NCBI RefSeq assembly: GCF_023016265.1
Contig: NZ_CP095412.1
Location: 1,488,001-1,552,000 of the forward strand
DNA: 64,000 nt
Direction: 5' to 3'
DNA from: Blastococcus sp. PRF04-17
GTDB lineage: Bacteria; Actinomycetota; Actinomycetes; Mycobacteriales; Geodermatophilaceae
This document shows positions 35,072-44,912 of this stretch, piece after piece (the first letter of the stretch is position 1; the number at the start of each line of letters is the position of its first letter). Both the position numbers and the translations under genes were made by a program. The notes below the pieces were generated by a model. That model saw nothing but the letters and a program-made list of their open reading frames with translations, searched no databases and was not told where the DNA came from.

Positions 35072-38000
35072 TCACCCGTCGCGGCGGACCCCAAGCGGGG
35101 GCAGCGAGTCCACCACCCTGATCGTCTCCATGGAGACTGTGACGATGCGGGCAAGCAGGTCGAGGATGTAGCGCGGTTCGCCGACTTCGCGGGACCAGTC
35201 GTTGGGGTCATTGACGATGCCCGACGCCTTGTCGGTCTTCACCCAATATCGGTCGATGATCCACTCGATCGCCGACCGGCTTCCCAACGTGTACTGGTAT
35301 GCCTCCTCTGGGACGCCGCGCAGGGTGATCCGGTCGTTGTACTGGATCACCGACCGGTCGTGTCGCAGACCCGCGGCCCTCTGCTCCGCACTCGGCTTGC
35401 CGAAGGCCATCTTCTTGTCCCGGACGGCGAAGAACCCGTAGTCCGCGTCGCCACCAGGACCGGAGGCGTCGAGCCCGTCCAGCGGGTAAAGCTTGACGGT
35501 CTCGTAGCCCAGGTGCAGTACGGTCAACTGCTTACCTGCGTCGGCGAAAGCGCGGAAATCCTCGGCGAACAGGATGCGCGGAAGCATCTTCTTCAGATCC
35601 GCGGCGTAGCGCTCGCGGTACTCCGGCGAGTGCAGCAGGCCGTAGACGTAGTCGAAGATGTCATCCTTGCTGATCGGCTCCCCCGGGTAGGCCGCGGTAA
35701 ACGCCGCCAGAGCCTCGTCGGTGATGTTGTCAATGCGCCGGTAGCCGCCGACCACCTCACCATCACCGTGGACGTCGAACATTCCGAACTCGTCGACCTT
35801 CTCGTACCGCCACCGCGCGAAGAATTGACCGCCCGAGCCTGCTCCCGTGACATGTAGGTCGGGAACTACATCCAGCGCAAGAACAGAGAAGGGGACGGCG
35901 GATCCAGACCCCACCTGGTACACGCCGACATTCGTAGCGTGCCGATCGGGAAAGAGGTTCGGAATACGGTATCGGCGTTCGATAAGAGCGTCGTCGCGGT
36001 AGCACACCACCTTGGTGAACGGTCGATAGATGGCGTTCACACTCGCCTGACTGCTGAAGCGGAGTTGCTGCCCGCGGGCATGAGCCGCCTCCAGGCTGCC
36101 GCTCCACGCGATCATGGTCGAATCAATGGTTCGGCTGCCCGAGACCAGCCCGTCGTTGTAGTTAGCTAAGAGTTTGCGGACTGATGTCTCAACAGCCTCC
36201 CTGCCAAAGTTGTAGACCCAGGCATCCCGGTTCGTCTTGAGACCGCCGGACTGAATTGCAAAGATGTTCTCGATGGGCATGAAGGCGCCGAAGTCCTCGG
36301 CGCGCTGATGCAGCCAGTCTCCGTGCTGGTTGGGGGTGATGGCGGCTGACGCCAAGTCGCCAAGGCTACGTGCTTCGGCGACACGAGCAAGCTTCTGCTC
36401 ACGGGTCAGATAGTCGCCGACATCGGTGTAGTGGATCGTCGCCGGTCCCGCCGCGTCAGACTTCTTGACCAGCAGAGTGATCGCCACCGTGGCCCGACTA
36501 CCACCGCCGAAAACCTTGCCACCTTCACGGCGCGACTGCTCACCCGCCGTCCGCTGGTTTCCGCGCAGGTTAAACACGTGAATCGCAGAGAATTCCTCAG
36601 CGAGGGTCTGCCGCATGCCGTCGGCCGTGTTCGAATCGAGGAATCCCCCGTTGGTCACGAACGCGACGATCCCACGCTCCTTGATGCGTAGGGTTGCCCA
36701 CTTGATCGCCCGGATGTAGGAGTCGTAGAGCGAGTTCTTGTTGGTCGCTGTCGACCGTGCCGCGTAGGAGTCCCGGATCGCGGCGTCCAGGGTCGGGTAC
36801 TTTTCGTTGGCGTTGTCGTCGTTGGCGCTGTCCTGCCCCGCCGAGTAGGGCGGGTTCCCGACGATGACCTGGATCGGCAGCCGCTTCTGCCGCTCCAACC
36901 GCTCGTTGTTCTCCGGGATGACGTCGATGTCCTGCTGGTCTGCGTCCTCCCACGACTGGAAGCTGTCGGTGAGCACGAGGCCGGGGAACGGGGTCGGTGT
37001 CCCCTCCAGGTCCTCGTAGGTCGTTTCGATGTTGGCCGCCGCGATGTAGTAGGCAAGCAGCAGGATTTCGTTGGCGTGCAGCTCGTTCGCGTACTTGCGA
37101 GCCAGGTCCTGGGGCTCGATCAGCCCGCTCTGCAACAGCCGCACCAGGAAGGTGCCGGTGCCGGTGAACGGGTCGAGGACGTGCACGCCTTCGTCGGTCA
37201 GCCCTTGGCCGAACTCCGTGCGCAGCACCTCGTCGGCCGAGCGCAGGATGAAGTCCACGATCTCCACCGGCGTGTAGACGATGCCGAGCTTCGCCACCGT
37301 CTTCGGGAACGCGTTGGCGAAGAATTTGTCGTACAGCTCGACCAGCACCCGCTGCTTGCCGGCCGCGTTGTCCACCCCGGCCACCCGCTTGCGCACGGTG
37401 TCGTAGAAGCCCTCGAGCGTCTCGTTCTCGGCGCCCACAGCGTGCGCATCGAGCACCGCGAGCATGTTCTCCATCGTCCGCGCGACCGGGTTGCCAGCCA
37501 GGAAGCTCGAGTGGGCGAACAGCGCCTCGAACACCGGCCGGGTGATGAGGTGCTGGGCCAGCATGTCGATCGCGGCGTCGTCCGTGATCGAGTCGTTCAG
37601 GTTGCCGCGCAGGCCCCCGACGAAGTGCTCGAACTCGTCGGCCGCCGGTCCGGGCATAGCGAGCAGCCCCTTGATACGTGTGACGTGCGCGGCGGCGATG
37701 TCGGCGATGTCCTTCGCCCAGGTCTCCCAGTAACGGCGTTCGCCGACCTTGGCGACGATCCGCGCGTACATCGCGTCGCGGAACTCGTCGGCCGGGAACT
37801 CCATGAGCAGCTGCTCGGTGGTCTTCCGCGTGGGCTGGTCCGGGTCGGGCACGGTCACGCCGTCGCCGCCCGTGGGGCCGGTGACGGTGACGATCTCGAT
37901 GGTGTCGGGCTTGCGCTTGTTCAGCTCGATCTGGTTGACCATCGCGTGGAACCGGTCGTCGTGGCTGCGCAGCGCCTGCAGCACCTGCCAGACGACCTTG

Positions 38001-39853
38001 TAGCGCTCGTTGTCCCGCAGCGCCTCCTCCGGGGCGATGCCGCTGGGCACCACCACCGGCAGCACGATGTAGCCGAGCTCCTTGCCGGGCGCCTTGCGCA
38101 TCACCCGGCCGACGGATTGCACGACGTCCACCTGCGAGCCACGCGGAGTGAGGAACAGGACGGCGTCCAGCGCCGGCACGTCGACGCCTTCGGACAGGCA
38201 CCGGGCATTGGTGAGCACCCGACACACGCCGTCCTGCGGGGTCTCCTTCAGCCAGGACAGGTGGGTGTTGCGCTCGTGCACCCCCATCGTGCCGTCGACG
38301 TGCGCCGCTTGAATGCGGAGTCGCGGCCGGTCCTCGGGCGCGTCGATCTGCGCCCGGTCGGCGAGGTCGGGGAACGCCGCAGCCGCCGCCTTGGACGCTT
38401 TGATGTGCTGGGCGAAGGCCACCGCCGTCCGCATCGGTGTCCGGTCGACGACCGCACCATCGCCGATGGTCGCCGCCGGTCCGAAGTTCTTCGCCAGACC
38501 GTTCCAGCAGCCGATCAGCTTCGCCGCCTGGTCGAGCGGGATCTCTCCGGAGTTGGCCATGGCCTGCTGGAAGTTCTCCGCGACGTACTTCTCGTCGACC
38601 GCCAGAACCAGCACCTTGTAGTCGGTGAGCAGGTCGGCCTCGACCGCCTGCCCGAAGCCGAGCCTGTGCAGCTCGGGGCCAAAGACCTCGGCGTCGCCCA
38701 TGTCGGCCAGCACCGCGTCGACATCGGTCGCCTTGCGCTTGACCTCCTCTCCGAACACCCGCGGGGTCGCGGTCATGTAGAGCCGCTTGGCCGCCTTCAG
38801 GGCGTCGGCGTCGTGCACCCGGACGAACGTCGACTCGTCCCCCGCGGCCAGAGTGACGCCGGTGGTGCGGTGCGCCTCGTCGCAGACGACCAGGTCGAAG
38901 CTCGGCAGGCCCCGCTCCTGGGCCTGGAGCACCACGTCGATCGACTGGTAGGTGGAGAAGACCACGCGCATGCGCCCGGGGGCCTGCTCGCCTTTCTCGA
39001 AACGGGTCAGCAGGGTCTGCGGGTCGGTCGACGCCGGTTCGGTCAGGTCGATCGGGAGCTGGGCGGCGTCGTCGGACGGCGTGCGCCGTCCGACCCGGAC
39101 GTCGGAGCAGACCGCGTACGGCGCGATGTCCACCTCGGCGTTGGCCATCCACTCCCGCAGGCTCTGGCTCAGCAGCTGGATGCTCGGCACCAGGAACAGC
39201 ACGGTGCCGCCCGCGCCGACCAGGTCCTCGGCGATCCGCAGGCTGGTGAACGTCTTCCCGGTGCCGCAGGCCATCACCAGCTGGCCCCGGTCGTGCTCGG
39301 CGAGCCCGGCGCGGACGTCATCCAGCGCCTTCTGCTGGTGTGGGCGCAGCGCCTTCTTGCCCGTCGGGACGACGATCTCCGGCGTCGTCCAGGAGAACTG
39401 GTCCCAGTCGATGGCCGCGTCGGCGAGGTACCCGATGTCAATGCGCTGGGCCACTCCCCCGGCCAGCGTCTCCTCGGCATTGGTCGACCACGCAGCGGCG
39501 GTGTCGAACACGATGCGCCGGGTGAAGCGGGCATGCGCGGAGGCGCTGATGAATGAGTCGATGTCTGCCTTGGCGACCGTGCGACCCGGTGCGTAGAACT
39601 TGCACTGGATGGCGGTGAGCCCACCGTCGTCGGCATTCGCCGCGACCAGGTCGATGCCGGTGTCCGGCCGGCCGGCGCGCTCGGGCCAGTCCGACCACAG
39701 CCAGACGTCGGAGAACCGCGACTTCCACTCGGGGTCGGAGGTCAGGTACGCCCTGATCAGCCGCTCGAACTTGCTGCCCTTGTCCCGCTCGTCCAGCGCT
39801 TCGCTGCGAAGCCGGTCCAGAACAGCGTGGATGGTCCCCGTCACGGTTCGCAT
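35072..39853 (-). CDS. Single-chain restriction-modification enzyme, type ISP architecture
   Basis: About 1593 residues. Domains in order: Mrr-like PD-(D/E)xK nuclease (Asp68 in DTGIDLVA, Q83-C-K85), superfamily 2 helicase with Walker A ACGTGKT (about 195-201), DEAH (325-328), STYQS and a late QSVGRVMR motif VI, a helical coupler, an N6-adenine methylase with DPFTGTGTF (about 894) and NPPY (about 1000), and a C-terminal target-recognition region. Type ISP enzymes (LlaGI, LlaBIII) methylate one strand, translocate and cut foreign DNA. Length and order match. The start is placed at 39853 because upstream residues are low-complexity; a longer ATG/GTG form to 39985 is possible. Divergent from the SIR2-Argonaute genes. 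Confidence 0.9.
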   Translation of the reverse strand: MRTVTGTIHAVLDRLRSEALDERDKGSKFERLIRAYLTSDPEWKSRFSDVWLWSDWPERAGRPDTGIDLVAANADDGGLTAIQCKFYAPGRTVAKADIDSFISASAHARFTRRIVFDTAAAWSTNAEETLAGGVAQRIDIGYLADAAIDWDQFSWTTPEIVVPTGKKALRPHQQKALDDVRAGLAEHDRGQLVMACGTGKTFTSLRIAEDLVGAGGTVLFLVPSIQLLSQSLREWMANAEVDIAPYAVCSDVRVGRRTPSDDAAQLPIDLTEPASTDPQTLLTRFEKGEQAPGRMRVVFSTYQSIDVVLQAQERGLPSFDLVVCDEAHRTTGVTLAAGDESTFVRVHDADALKAAKRLYMTATPRVFGEEVKRKATDVDAVLADMGDAEVFGPELHRLGFGQAVEADLLTDYKVLVLAVDEKYVAENFQQAMANSGEIPLDQAAKLIGCWNGLAKNFGPAATIGDGAVVDRTPMRTAVAFAQHIKASKAAAAAFPDLADRAQIDAPEDRPRLRIQAAHVDGTMGVHERNTHLSWLKETPQDGVCRVLTNARCLSEGVDVPALDAVLFLTPRGSQVDVVQSVGRVMRKAPGKELGYIVLPVVVPSGIAPEEALRDNERYKVVWQVLQALRSHDDRFHAMVNQIELNKRKPDTIEIVTVTGPTGGDGVTVPDPDQPTRKTTEQLLMEFPADEFRDAMYARIVAKVGERRYWETWAKDIADIAAAHVTRIKGLLAMPGPAADEFEHFVGGLRGNLNDSITDDAAIDMLAQHLITRPVFEALFAHSSFLAGNPVARTMENMLAVLDAHAVGAENETLEGFYDTVRKRVAGVDNAAGKQRVLVELYDKFFANAFPKTVAKLGIVYTPVEIVDFILRSADEVLRTEFGQGLTDEGVHVLDPFTGTGTFLVRLLQSGLIEPQDLARKYANELHANEILLLAYYIAAANIETTYEDLEGTPTPFPGLVLTDSFQSWEDADQQDIDVIPENNERLERQKRLPIQVIVGNPPYSAGQDSANDDNANEKYPTLDAAIRDSYAARSTATNKNSLYDSYIRAIKWATLRIKERGIVAFVTNGGFLDSNTADGMRQTLAEEFSAIHVFNLRGNQRTAGEQSRREGGKVFGGGSRATVAITLLVKKSDAAGPATIHYTDVGDYLTREQKLARVAEARSLGDLASAAITPNQHGDWLHQRAEDFGAFMPIENIFAIQSGGLKTNRDAWVYNFGREAVETSVRKLLANYNDGLVSGSRTIDSTMIAWSGSLEAAHARGQQLRFSSQASVNAIYRPFTKVVCYRDDALIERRYRIPNLFPDRHATNVGVYQVGSGSAVPFSVLALDVVPDLHVTGAGSGGQFFARWRYEKVDEFGMFDVHGDGEVVGGYRRIDNITDEALAAFTAAYPGEPISKDDIFDYVYGLLHSPEYRERYAADLKKMLPRILFAEDFRAFADAGKQLTVLHLGYETVKLYPLDGLDASGPGGDADYGFFAVRDKKMAFGKPSAEQRAAGLRHDRSVIQYNDRITLRGVPEEAYQYTLGSRSAIEWIIDRYWVKTDKASGIVNDPNDWSREVGEPRYILDLLARIVTVSMETIRVVDSLPPLGVRRDG

Positions 39854-40135
39854 CTTGCCCGATGGTGCGTCTGGAGAGGGTTGCCCCGTCCGGACGAGTC
39901 GGCCCGGCGTAGCGCGCGAGATCGACTGGGCCCTCGTCGACCGACGTCGGCCTACGGTCGATGACCACCTCTCCCTGGCGGACACGGCAGTGCTCTGTAG
40001 CCGAGTCGGTCAACGTGCGCCGCACCAGTGCAAGCCAGCGGCGACCAGCACCCACCGTCATGGGCCTGCGCGTCGCCGCGATCTGTCACGGACCGTTCGT
40101 AAGCTGTTCGCAGTACCCGATCGAACGGAGCACGG

Positions 40136-42043
40136 TTGGCGACGGCGGACGAAGAAGGCGTGACCACAGACATCGCTGCCGCCGGAGTGCGGATCCACTC
40201 CCTGACTGAGTTCACGACGATCTGGGCGCTTCAACGAGCCAAGTTCGGCTGGCTGCTTGGCGCTGGCGTCAGCGCCTCCGCCGGGGTACCGCTCGCCAGC
40301 TCTATCCGCGATCGGCTCCTCTTCGACCGCTACGCGGCCAAGCACAACCTCGTCCGCCAGAACCTCGATCAGACCGACCCCGCCCAGGTCGAGCGGATCC
40401 ATGCCTACTTCGACGGCAGCAACGGCATGCCGCCGTTGGGCAGTGACAGCGACTACTCGGCGGCGTTCGATCTCTGCCTGCCCGACCCAAGCGCGCGCAA
40501 GGCCCTCCTGCAAGACCTCATCGAGGACGTTAGGCCCGGCTTCGGACAGCGAGTCTTTGGCGGCTTGGTCATCTCCGGCGCATGCGATCTTGCGATCACG
40601 ACGAACTTCGATCGGCTCATCGAGCGGGGCGTGCACGAGGCGCAACGGGCCGGCACGGACCTACGCCTGCCCTTGCAACGGGAGCTACACGTTGCCGGGC
40701 TCGACTCCACCGCCAGAGCGGCCGTCGCCATCCAGGAACGCCAGTGGCCCCTCATCGTGAAACTCCACGGAGACTTCCGCGAGAAGCGGCTGATGAACAC
40801 CGAGTCCGAACTTCAACAGCAGGACGTGGCGCTCCGTCAGTTCGTCGCCGACGTCAGCCGTCAATTCGGGCTGGCAGTCAGCGGCTACAGCGGCCGAGAT
40901 CGCTCGGTGATGCAGATGCTTGAGCAGACCGTCCGCCGCCCCGGGGCTTGGCCCTACGGCATCTGGTGGCTGATCCGACCGAACAGCCCGATCCCCGACT
41001 CGGTACGCGGCCTGCTGACTCTCGCGGCACGCCAGGGTGTGGCCGCTAATCTCGTGTCGGCTGCCAGCTTCGACGAGACCATGTCGGCCCTGGCGCGACA
41101 GGTCGTCGTCGATGAACCGATGCGCAACTACTTCGATGGTCTCCATCCGAAGCCGCGGACAACGCCGGCTGCCTTACCCCGGCACTCACGAGACTGGCCA
41201 GTGCTGCGCTTCAACGCCCTGCCTGTCGCTGAGGCCAGCGTCGAGGTGACCCGGATCGCGGTTCCAGCGGGCTGGCGCCGGCGCATGGTGCGCAACGCGA
41301 TGACGCCTCGCGCAGACTGGCCGGTGGTGGTCAACGGGCCCGGCGAAGTGCTCTGCCTGGGTGAGCCCGAAGCGGCGCTCCGTCTACTCGGAGACGCTGC
41401 CAGGCTCAACTCATTGCCCCATCCCGGACCGGCGACGACGTCCCAGATCGATCTGCTGGCCGATGACGCCCCAGCACACCACCAACTCGTTCTTCTCCAA
41501 GTGGTTGCTCATGCGCTGCAGCAGTCAATGCCGCTACGGATGAGAACGGGGAAGGACGGCAATCCGGAGCTGATCGTCACCGATCCGGCCGCTGAGGAGG
41601 CAGCCGGGCAGGCCGACGCTCGCACTCGACTTCGTCTCGTCTATGACGGCCCACTGACGGGCTACCTGCCGGCAAAGTACGGGCAAGTTGCTCCAAACAG
41701 GAATCGACGATGGGCGGAAGAGGTGCATCTGTCGTTAGACCGTCGCGCGGGTCGCCATTGGGTCCTGTTTACTCCTAGCACCTGGATTCAACCCCTCCCA
41801 GGCGAGGTCGAGTCGGACGCGCTGCCAAGCAGGGACGCGGATCCTGCGGACTCGTGGCGGGTCCAACGGTGGGCGGAGCGTCGCTTCAATGAGAAGTGGG
41901 CAGACATGCTTCGAGCTTGGACCACGTTGTTGGCGCCCGAGGACCCGACTTTGCTCACTGTCCCGGCAGCGACTCCGGGAGGGGTGCCGACGGCCCGGGT
42001 CCTTCTCGGACGCACCAATGCCTACAGTCGGCCGACGTGGTGA
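40136..42043 (+). CDS. SIR2-APAZ protein of a short-Argonaute defence system
   Basis: A 635-residue effector. An N-terminal SIR2 domain: NAD-binding GAGVSASAGVPLASSI (about residue 41), TTNFDRLIERG (about 154) and the catalytic-histidine segment VKLHGDF (about 208), then SGYSGRD. The C-terminal half (about 330-635) lacks enzyme motifs and fits APAZ, the PAZ-like partner domain of short Argonautes. The next gene is a short Argonaute starting inside the stop (GTGA). Established for this family (SPARSA): guide-directed sensing of invading DNA by the complex triggers NAD hydrolysis and cell death. The TTG start at 40136 has ACGGAGCACGG before it; a GTG at 40160 is an alternative. Confidence 0.88.
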   Translation: MATADEEGVTTDIAAAGVRIHSLTEFTTIWALQRAKFGWLLGAGVSASAGVPLASSIRDRLLFDRYAAKHNLVRQNLDQTDPAQVERIHAYFDGSNGMPPLGSDSDYSAAFDLCLPDPSARKALLQDLIEDVRPGFGQRVFGGLVISGACDLAITTNFDRLIERGVHEAQRAGTDLRLPLQRELHVAGLDSTARAAVAIQERQWPLIVKLHGDFREKRLMNTESELQQQDVALRQFVADVSRQFGLAVSGYSGRDRSVMQMLEQTVRRPGAWPYGIWWLIRPNSPIPDSVRGLLTLAARQGVAANLVSAASFDETMSALARQVVVDEPMRNYFDGLHPKPRTTPAALPRHSRDWPVLRFNALPVAEASVEVTRIAVPAGWRRRMVRNAMTPRADWPVVVNGPGEVLCLGEPEAALRLLGDAARLNSLPHPGPATTSQIDLLADDAPAHHQLVLLQVVAHALQQSMPLRMRTGKDGNPELIVTDPAAEEAAGQADARTRLRLVYDGPLTGYLPAKYGQVAPNRNRRWAEEVHLSLDRRAGRHWVLFTPSTWIQPLPGEVESDALPSRDADPADSWRVQRWAERRFNEKWADMLRAWTTLLAPEDPTLLTVPAATPGGVPTARVLLGRTNAYSRPTW

Positions 42044-43521
42044 CCGCGCAGATGACGCCGGCGCAACCGACATCTTCCGCGTTGGCTGCGTTCGACCGCA
42101 TCAGCGACAAGCCTCTTGTTTTCGGCAGCTCGCAGGATCAGCAACGCGGTCAACACGTGAACCCGCTCGCCGGCTTGCTGCAGCACGGGCCCTACGCGCC
42201 GTTTCCCATGGGAGACACCATCCGAGTCGCCACCATCGCCGCCGCTGATCAACAGCAGAAGCTGTTCGACTTCCTCGGCCGGCTCCATCAGGGCGCTCGG
42301 GCAACTGACCGAATCCGGTACGTCCCTGACTTCCCTGGCTTCGAGACCGCCTTTCGGGTTCGGCTGCAAGGGGTCACAGACCCGCACTGCCACCTCGGCC
42401 TGGCGCCTGATACCGCAGAAGAGGGCACTTCCGACCCACACTCACGTATCGTCCAAGCCCTCGTCGCAGCCATCTATGCTTTGCGAGACCGACGTGACAA
42501 GTGGGACGTCGTCGCCATTCTCTTGCCGTCACGATGGGAACACTTGCGCAAGTCGTTGGACGGCCAATTCGACCTTCATGATTCCATCAAGGCGGCAGTC
42601 GCTCCGTTAGGGATCCCTGTCCAGTTCCTCTGGGAGAATTCTGCGCTCGCCACAACTCAGTGGTGTTCCACCGCGTGGCGCCTCTCGCTTGCGTTCTTCG
42701 CGAAGGCCGGCGGCATCCCCTGGCGGATTAACCCTACGACCAGCACCACGACCGCTTACGTCGGCCTACACTACGCCATCCGAGGCGGCACCCGCAATGA
42801 GTTCGTCACGTGCTGCTCCCAAGTGTTCGACGCGCAAGGCGGAGGTCTGGAATTCGTCGCCTACAACCTCGGGCCGGGAGACCGCACCCGCAGGAACCCG
42901 CACCTAACTCGCGAAGAGATGCGGGTCGTGATGAGTCGCACAGCTGACCTTTATCGACATCGGCACGGTGGCGCCATGCCACGCCGCTTCGTCATCCACA
43001 AGGCAACCCCGTGGCGCGAAGAAGAGGTCGAAGGGGTCTTCGACGCGTGGGGTGCCGCGCACACCGTGGAGTGCATCACCCTGCAGTCGTCACGCTGGCG
43101 CGGAGTCGAGCTCACCGGCCGAGGAAACGCCGAAACGGGACCGAAGGCGGCCACAAGGGCTATCCAGCGAGGCACACTGCAACAATTCGACGAAAGCAGT
43201 GGCCTGCTCTGGACCCGAGGGCCATCGCGGATCGGCAACGACGGGCAATTTTACAGTCCCGATGGAAAGAGCCTCCCGCGCCCGATCGCCTTCACTCGCT
43301 ACACCGGCGATGGCGATCTGAACCTTCTCGCCGCGGACATTCTGGCTCTGACAAAGCTGGATTGGAACAATGACAGCCCGTACAACTCTCTGCCCGTAAC
43401 CTTAGGCTACGCTCAGAAGCTGGCCGAGGTTATATCCAACGTTCCGAGGCTTGACGACAACGTTTACCGGCTCTTCCCAGATGAGGGTGTAGGTCGGCCG
43501 GGCGCGTCGGTCCGCAGATAG
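42040..43521 (+). CDS. Short prokaryotic Argonaute (MID-PIWI), C-terminus altered by IS insertion
   Basis: A 493-residue short Argonaute, the guide-binding half of the SIR2-APAZ/Ago pair; GTGA overlap with the effector gene. Recognisable: WDVVAILLPSRWE, the MID segment GIPVQFLWENS, TAWRLSLAFFAKAGGIPWRI, the PIWI strand TTAYVGLHYAIRGG (no catalytic Asp) and RRFVIHKATPW. The DEDX slicer residues are missing, as is normal for short forms. The gene should end within two or three codons after DDNVYR; instead LFPDEGVGRPGASVRR follows, encoded by the ISL3-type terminal repeat that begins at 43469. So the native C-terminus is lost and replaced by about 16 foreign residues. Confidence 0.88.
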   Translation: MTAQMTPAQPTSSALAAFDRISDKPLVFGSSQDQQRGQHVNPLAGLLQHGPYAPFPMGDTIRVATIAAADQQQKLFDFLGRLHQGARATDRIRYVPDFPGFETAFRVRLQGVTDPHCHLGLAPDTAEEGTSDPHSRIVQALVAAIYALRDRRDKWDVVAILLPSRWEHLRKSLDGQFDLHDSIKAAVAPLGIPVQFLWENSALATTQWCSTAWRLSLAFFAKAGGIPWRINPTTSTTTAYVGLHYAIRGGTRNEFVTCCSQVFDAQGGGLEFVAYNLGPGDRTRRNPHLTREEMRVVMSRTADLYRHRHGGAMPRRFVIHKATPWREEEVEGVFDAWGAAHTVECITLQSSRWRGVELTGRGNAETGPKAATRAIQRGTLQQFDESSGLLWTRGPSRIGNDGQFYSPDGKSLPRPIAFTRYTGDGDLNLLAADILALTKLDWNNDSPYNSLPVTLGYAQKLAEVISNVPRLDDNVYRLFPDEGVGRPGASVRR

Positions 43522-43634
43522 ACGTCGAGGTCTCCCGACGATGGAGGTTCCTACGCCATCCATCCGAAAGACCTCGACGTGTCCGACGCTACCCCGCCGG
43601 CCGGCTTCGGCCGCCCTGACCTGACCGCCTTCGC
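43469..43634 (+). mobile_element. ISL3-family left-end fragment
   Basis: 166 bp starting ggctcttcccagatgaggg, nearly identical to 45747-45912 (left terminal repeat plus the first codons of the transposase). It breaks off at the codons after LTAFA; the rest of the element is absent. It begins inside the last codons of the Argonaute gene. Confidence 0.85.
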
Positions 43635-43862
43635 GTCTCATCCCAATCGACCCTGATCGAGTCTGCTGACCCCCTCGACGAGAACGCAGCGACATCACAG
43701 CCACCCGACCCCGACCGTCCGGGAAGCCGGGGCACGTCACATGGCCTGTGCTGCGGGCGTGTCGAGTGGGTCGTCCAGGGGCGACGCAGGGGCGTCGACG
43801 CGACGTGCTGAGAGGTGGTTCCAGTCGAGCGCTAGGACACCGGCTACAGGCATGGCGATAGG
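43635..43862. other. Non-coding stretch after the IS fragment
   Basis: No gene. It starts with tctcatcccaatcg, which looks like the other ISL3 end in inverted orientation over 14 bp only. Nothing else is recognised. Confidence 0.45.
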
Positions 43863-44804
43863 TCAGGAACGGCGTCGCTCCCTGCGCAGGAGGGAGCGCA
43901 GAGTCTCGGCGTTCGCGTAGCCGACCCGTAGCGCGATCTCGGCGGAGGTGAGGTCCGTGGTTGCTGAGAGGTGCCGAGCTCGTTCGATGCGAAGCCGTTG
44001 GACGAAGCCGAGCGGAGTGAGGTTGAGCGCCGCACGGACTCGTCGTTCGAGGGTGCGCCGGCTGGTGCCGAGCGACTGCGCGACGAAGGCGACGTTGAAC
44101 GGTTCGTCCAGGCGGGCGCGCACGAAGCGTTCGAACTCGACGACGATCGGGTCCTCGTGCCGGAGATGTTCGTAGGCGACGAAGGCCGCCTGCGACGGGC
44201 GCTCGTCGATGATGAGGAGCTTGGCGACATGTTGGGCCAGGTCGGGGCTGATCGATCGCACGAGTGAGAGCGCGAGGTCGATGTGGGCGAAGGCGGCGCC
44301 GGCGGTGACGAGGTTCCCGTCGACCACGACCATGGTGTCGAGATCGAGGGCGACGGTCGGATAGCGCTTCAGGAACTCCGGCCCCAGGAACCAGCTGGTC
44401 GTCGCCCGCCGATGATGCATCCGTCCGGTCTCGGCGACAGCGAACACGCCGGTGCACGCTGCGGCGATCCGGGTGGTCGCGTCGTCGAGGCGCCCGAGCG
44501 AGGCGATGACCGAACGAGCATCTCGGCTCTGGAGGGCGTCGTTGGTAGCGGCGGCCGTGAGGGTTCCAAGCGCAGGGACGACGACCACGTCGAACTCTGC
44601 GGACTCCGACAGCGGGTGGTCCACCGACAGGGTCATCGATGCCGTCGTGGTCACTCGCCGTTTCGGTCCGAGGATGGCGAGTTCGATCGGGTCGATCCGC
44701 GGGTCGACATCGCCGCGGGCTCCGTCGGCCACCCGCACGATGTCGATGACCGACGCGACCGCCGAACCGAAGCAGCCGTCGATCGCGATCAGTCCGATAC
44801 GCAT
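43863..44804 (-). CDS. GlxA-type AraC family transcriptional regulator
   Basis: A 313-residue protein: an N-terminal DJ-1/GATase1-like domain (MRIGLIAIDGCFGSAVASVIDIVRVADGA..., VVVVPALG, nucleophile-elbow-like IAAACTGVFAVAETG at about residue 105) and C-terminal AraC double helix-turn-helix (about 215-305: NVAFVAQSLGTSRRTLERRVRAALNLTPLGFVQRLRIERARHLSATTDLTSAEIALRVGYAN). The ATG at 44804 fits the family start; the longer frame is promoter DNA. Divergent from the 44.9 kb gene, 108 bp apart, so it very likely controls that gene. Confidence 0.88.
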   Translation of the reverse strand: MRIGLIAIDGCFGSAVASVIDIVRVADGARGDVDPRIDPIELAILGPKRRVTTTASMTLSVDHPLSESAEFDVVVVPALGTLTAAATNDALQSRDARSVIASLGRLDDATTRIAAACTGVFAVAETGRMHHRRATTSWFLGPEFLKRYPTVALDLDTMVVVDGNLVTAGAAFAHIDLALSLVRSISPDLAQHVAKLLIIDERPSQAAFVAYEHLRHEDPIVVEFERFVRARLDEPFNVAFVAQSLGTSRRTLERRVRAALNLTPLGFVQRLRIERARHLSATTDLTSAEIALRVGYANAETLRSLLRRERRRS

Positions 44805-44912
44805 GGCGCGAACAATAGCAATACTGCCGTATACGCCACTTCTCACATGCCCTTGCTCGTCATACGCTGAACTCGCTTCACCAAGAAACCTCGACACCTA
44901 GGAGAACCCCTC

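Noticed and set aside
34578-35075. Second open frame with the same peptide
   Set aside because: Antisense to the second tRNA-Gly fragment; no coding evidence beyond it.
37076-39556. An 826-codon open frame opposite the restriction enzyme, and an 851-codon one at 36597-39152
   Set aside because: Shadow frames of a high-G+C gene; low-complexity Arg/Gly/His-rich translations, no motifs.
43635-43660. Inverted ISL3 right end next to the left-end fragment
   Set aside because: Only about 14 bp agree and the following bases do not continue the element; could be chance.
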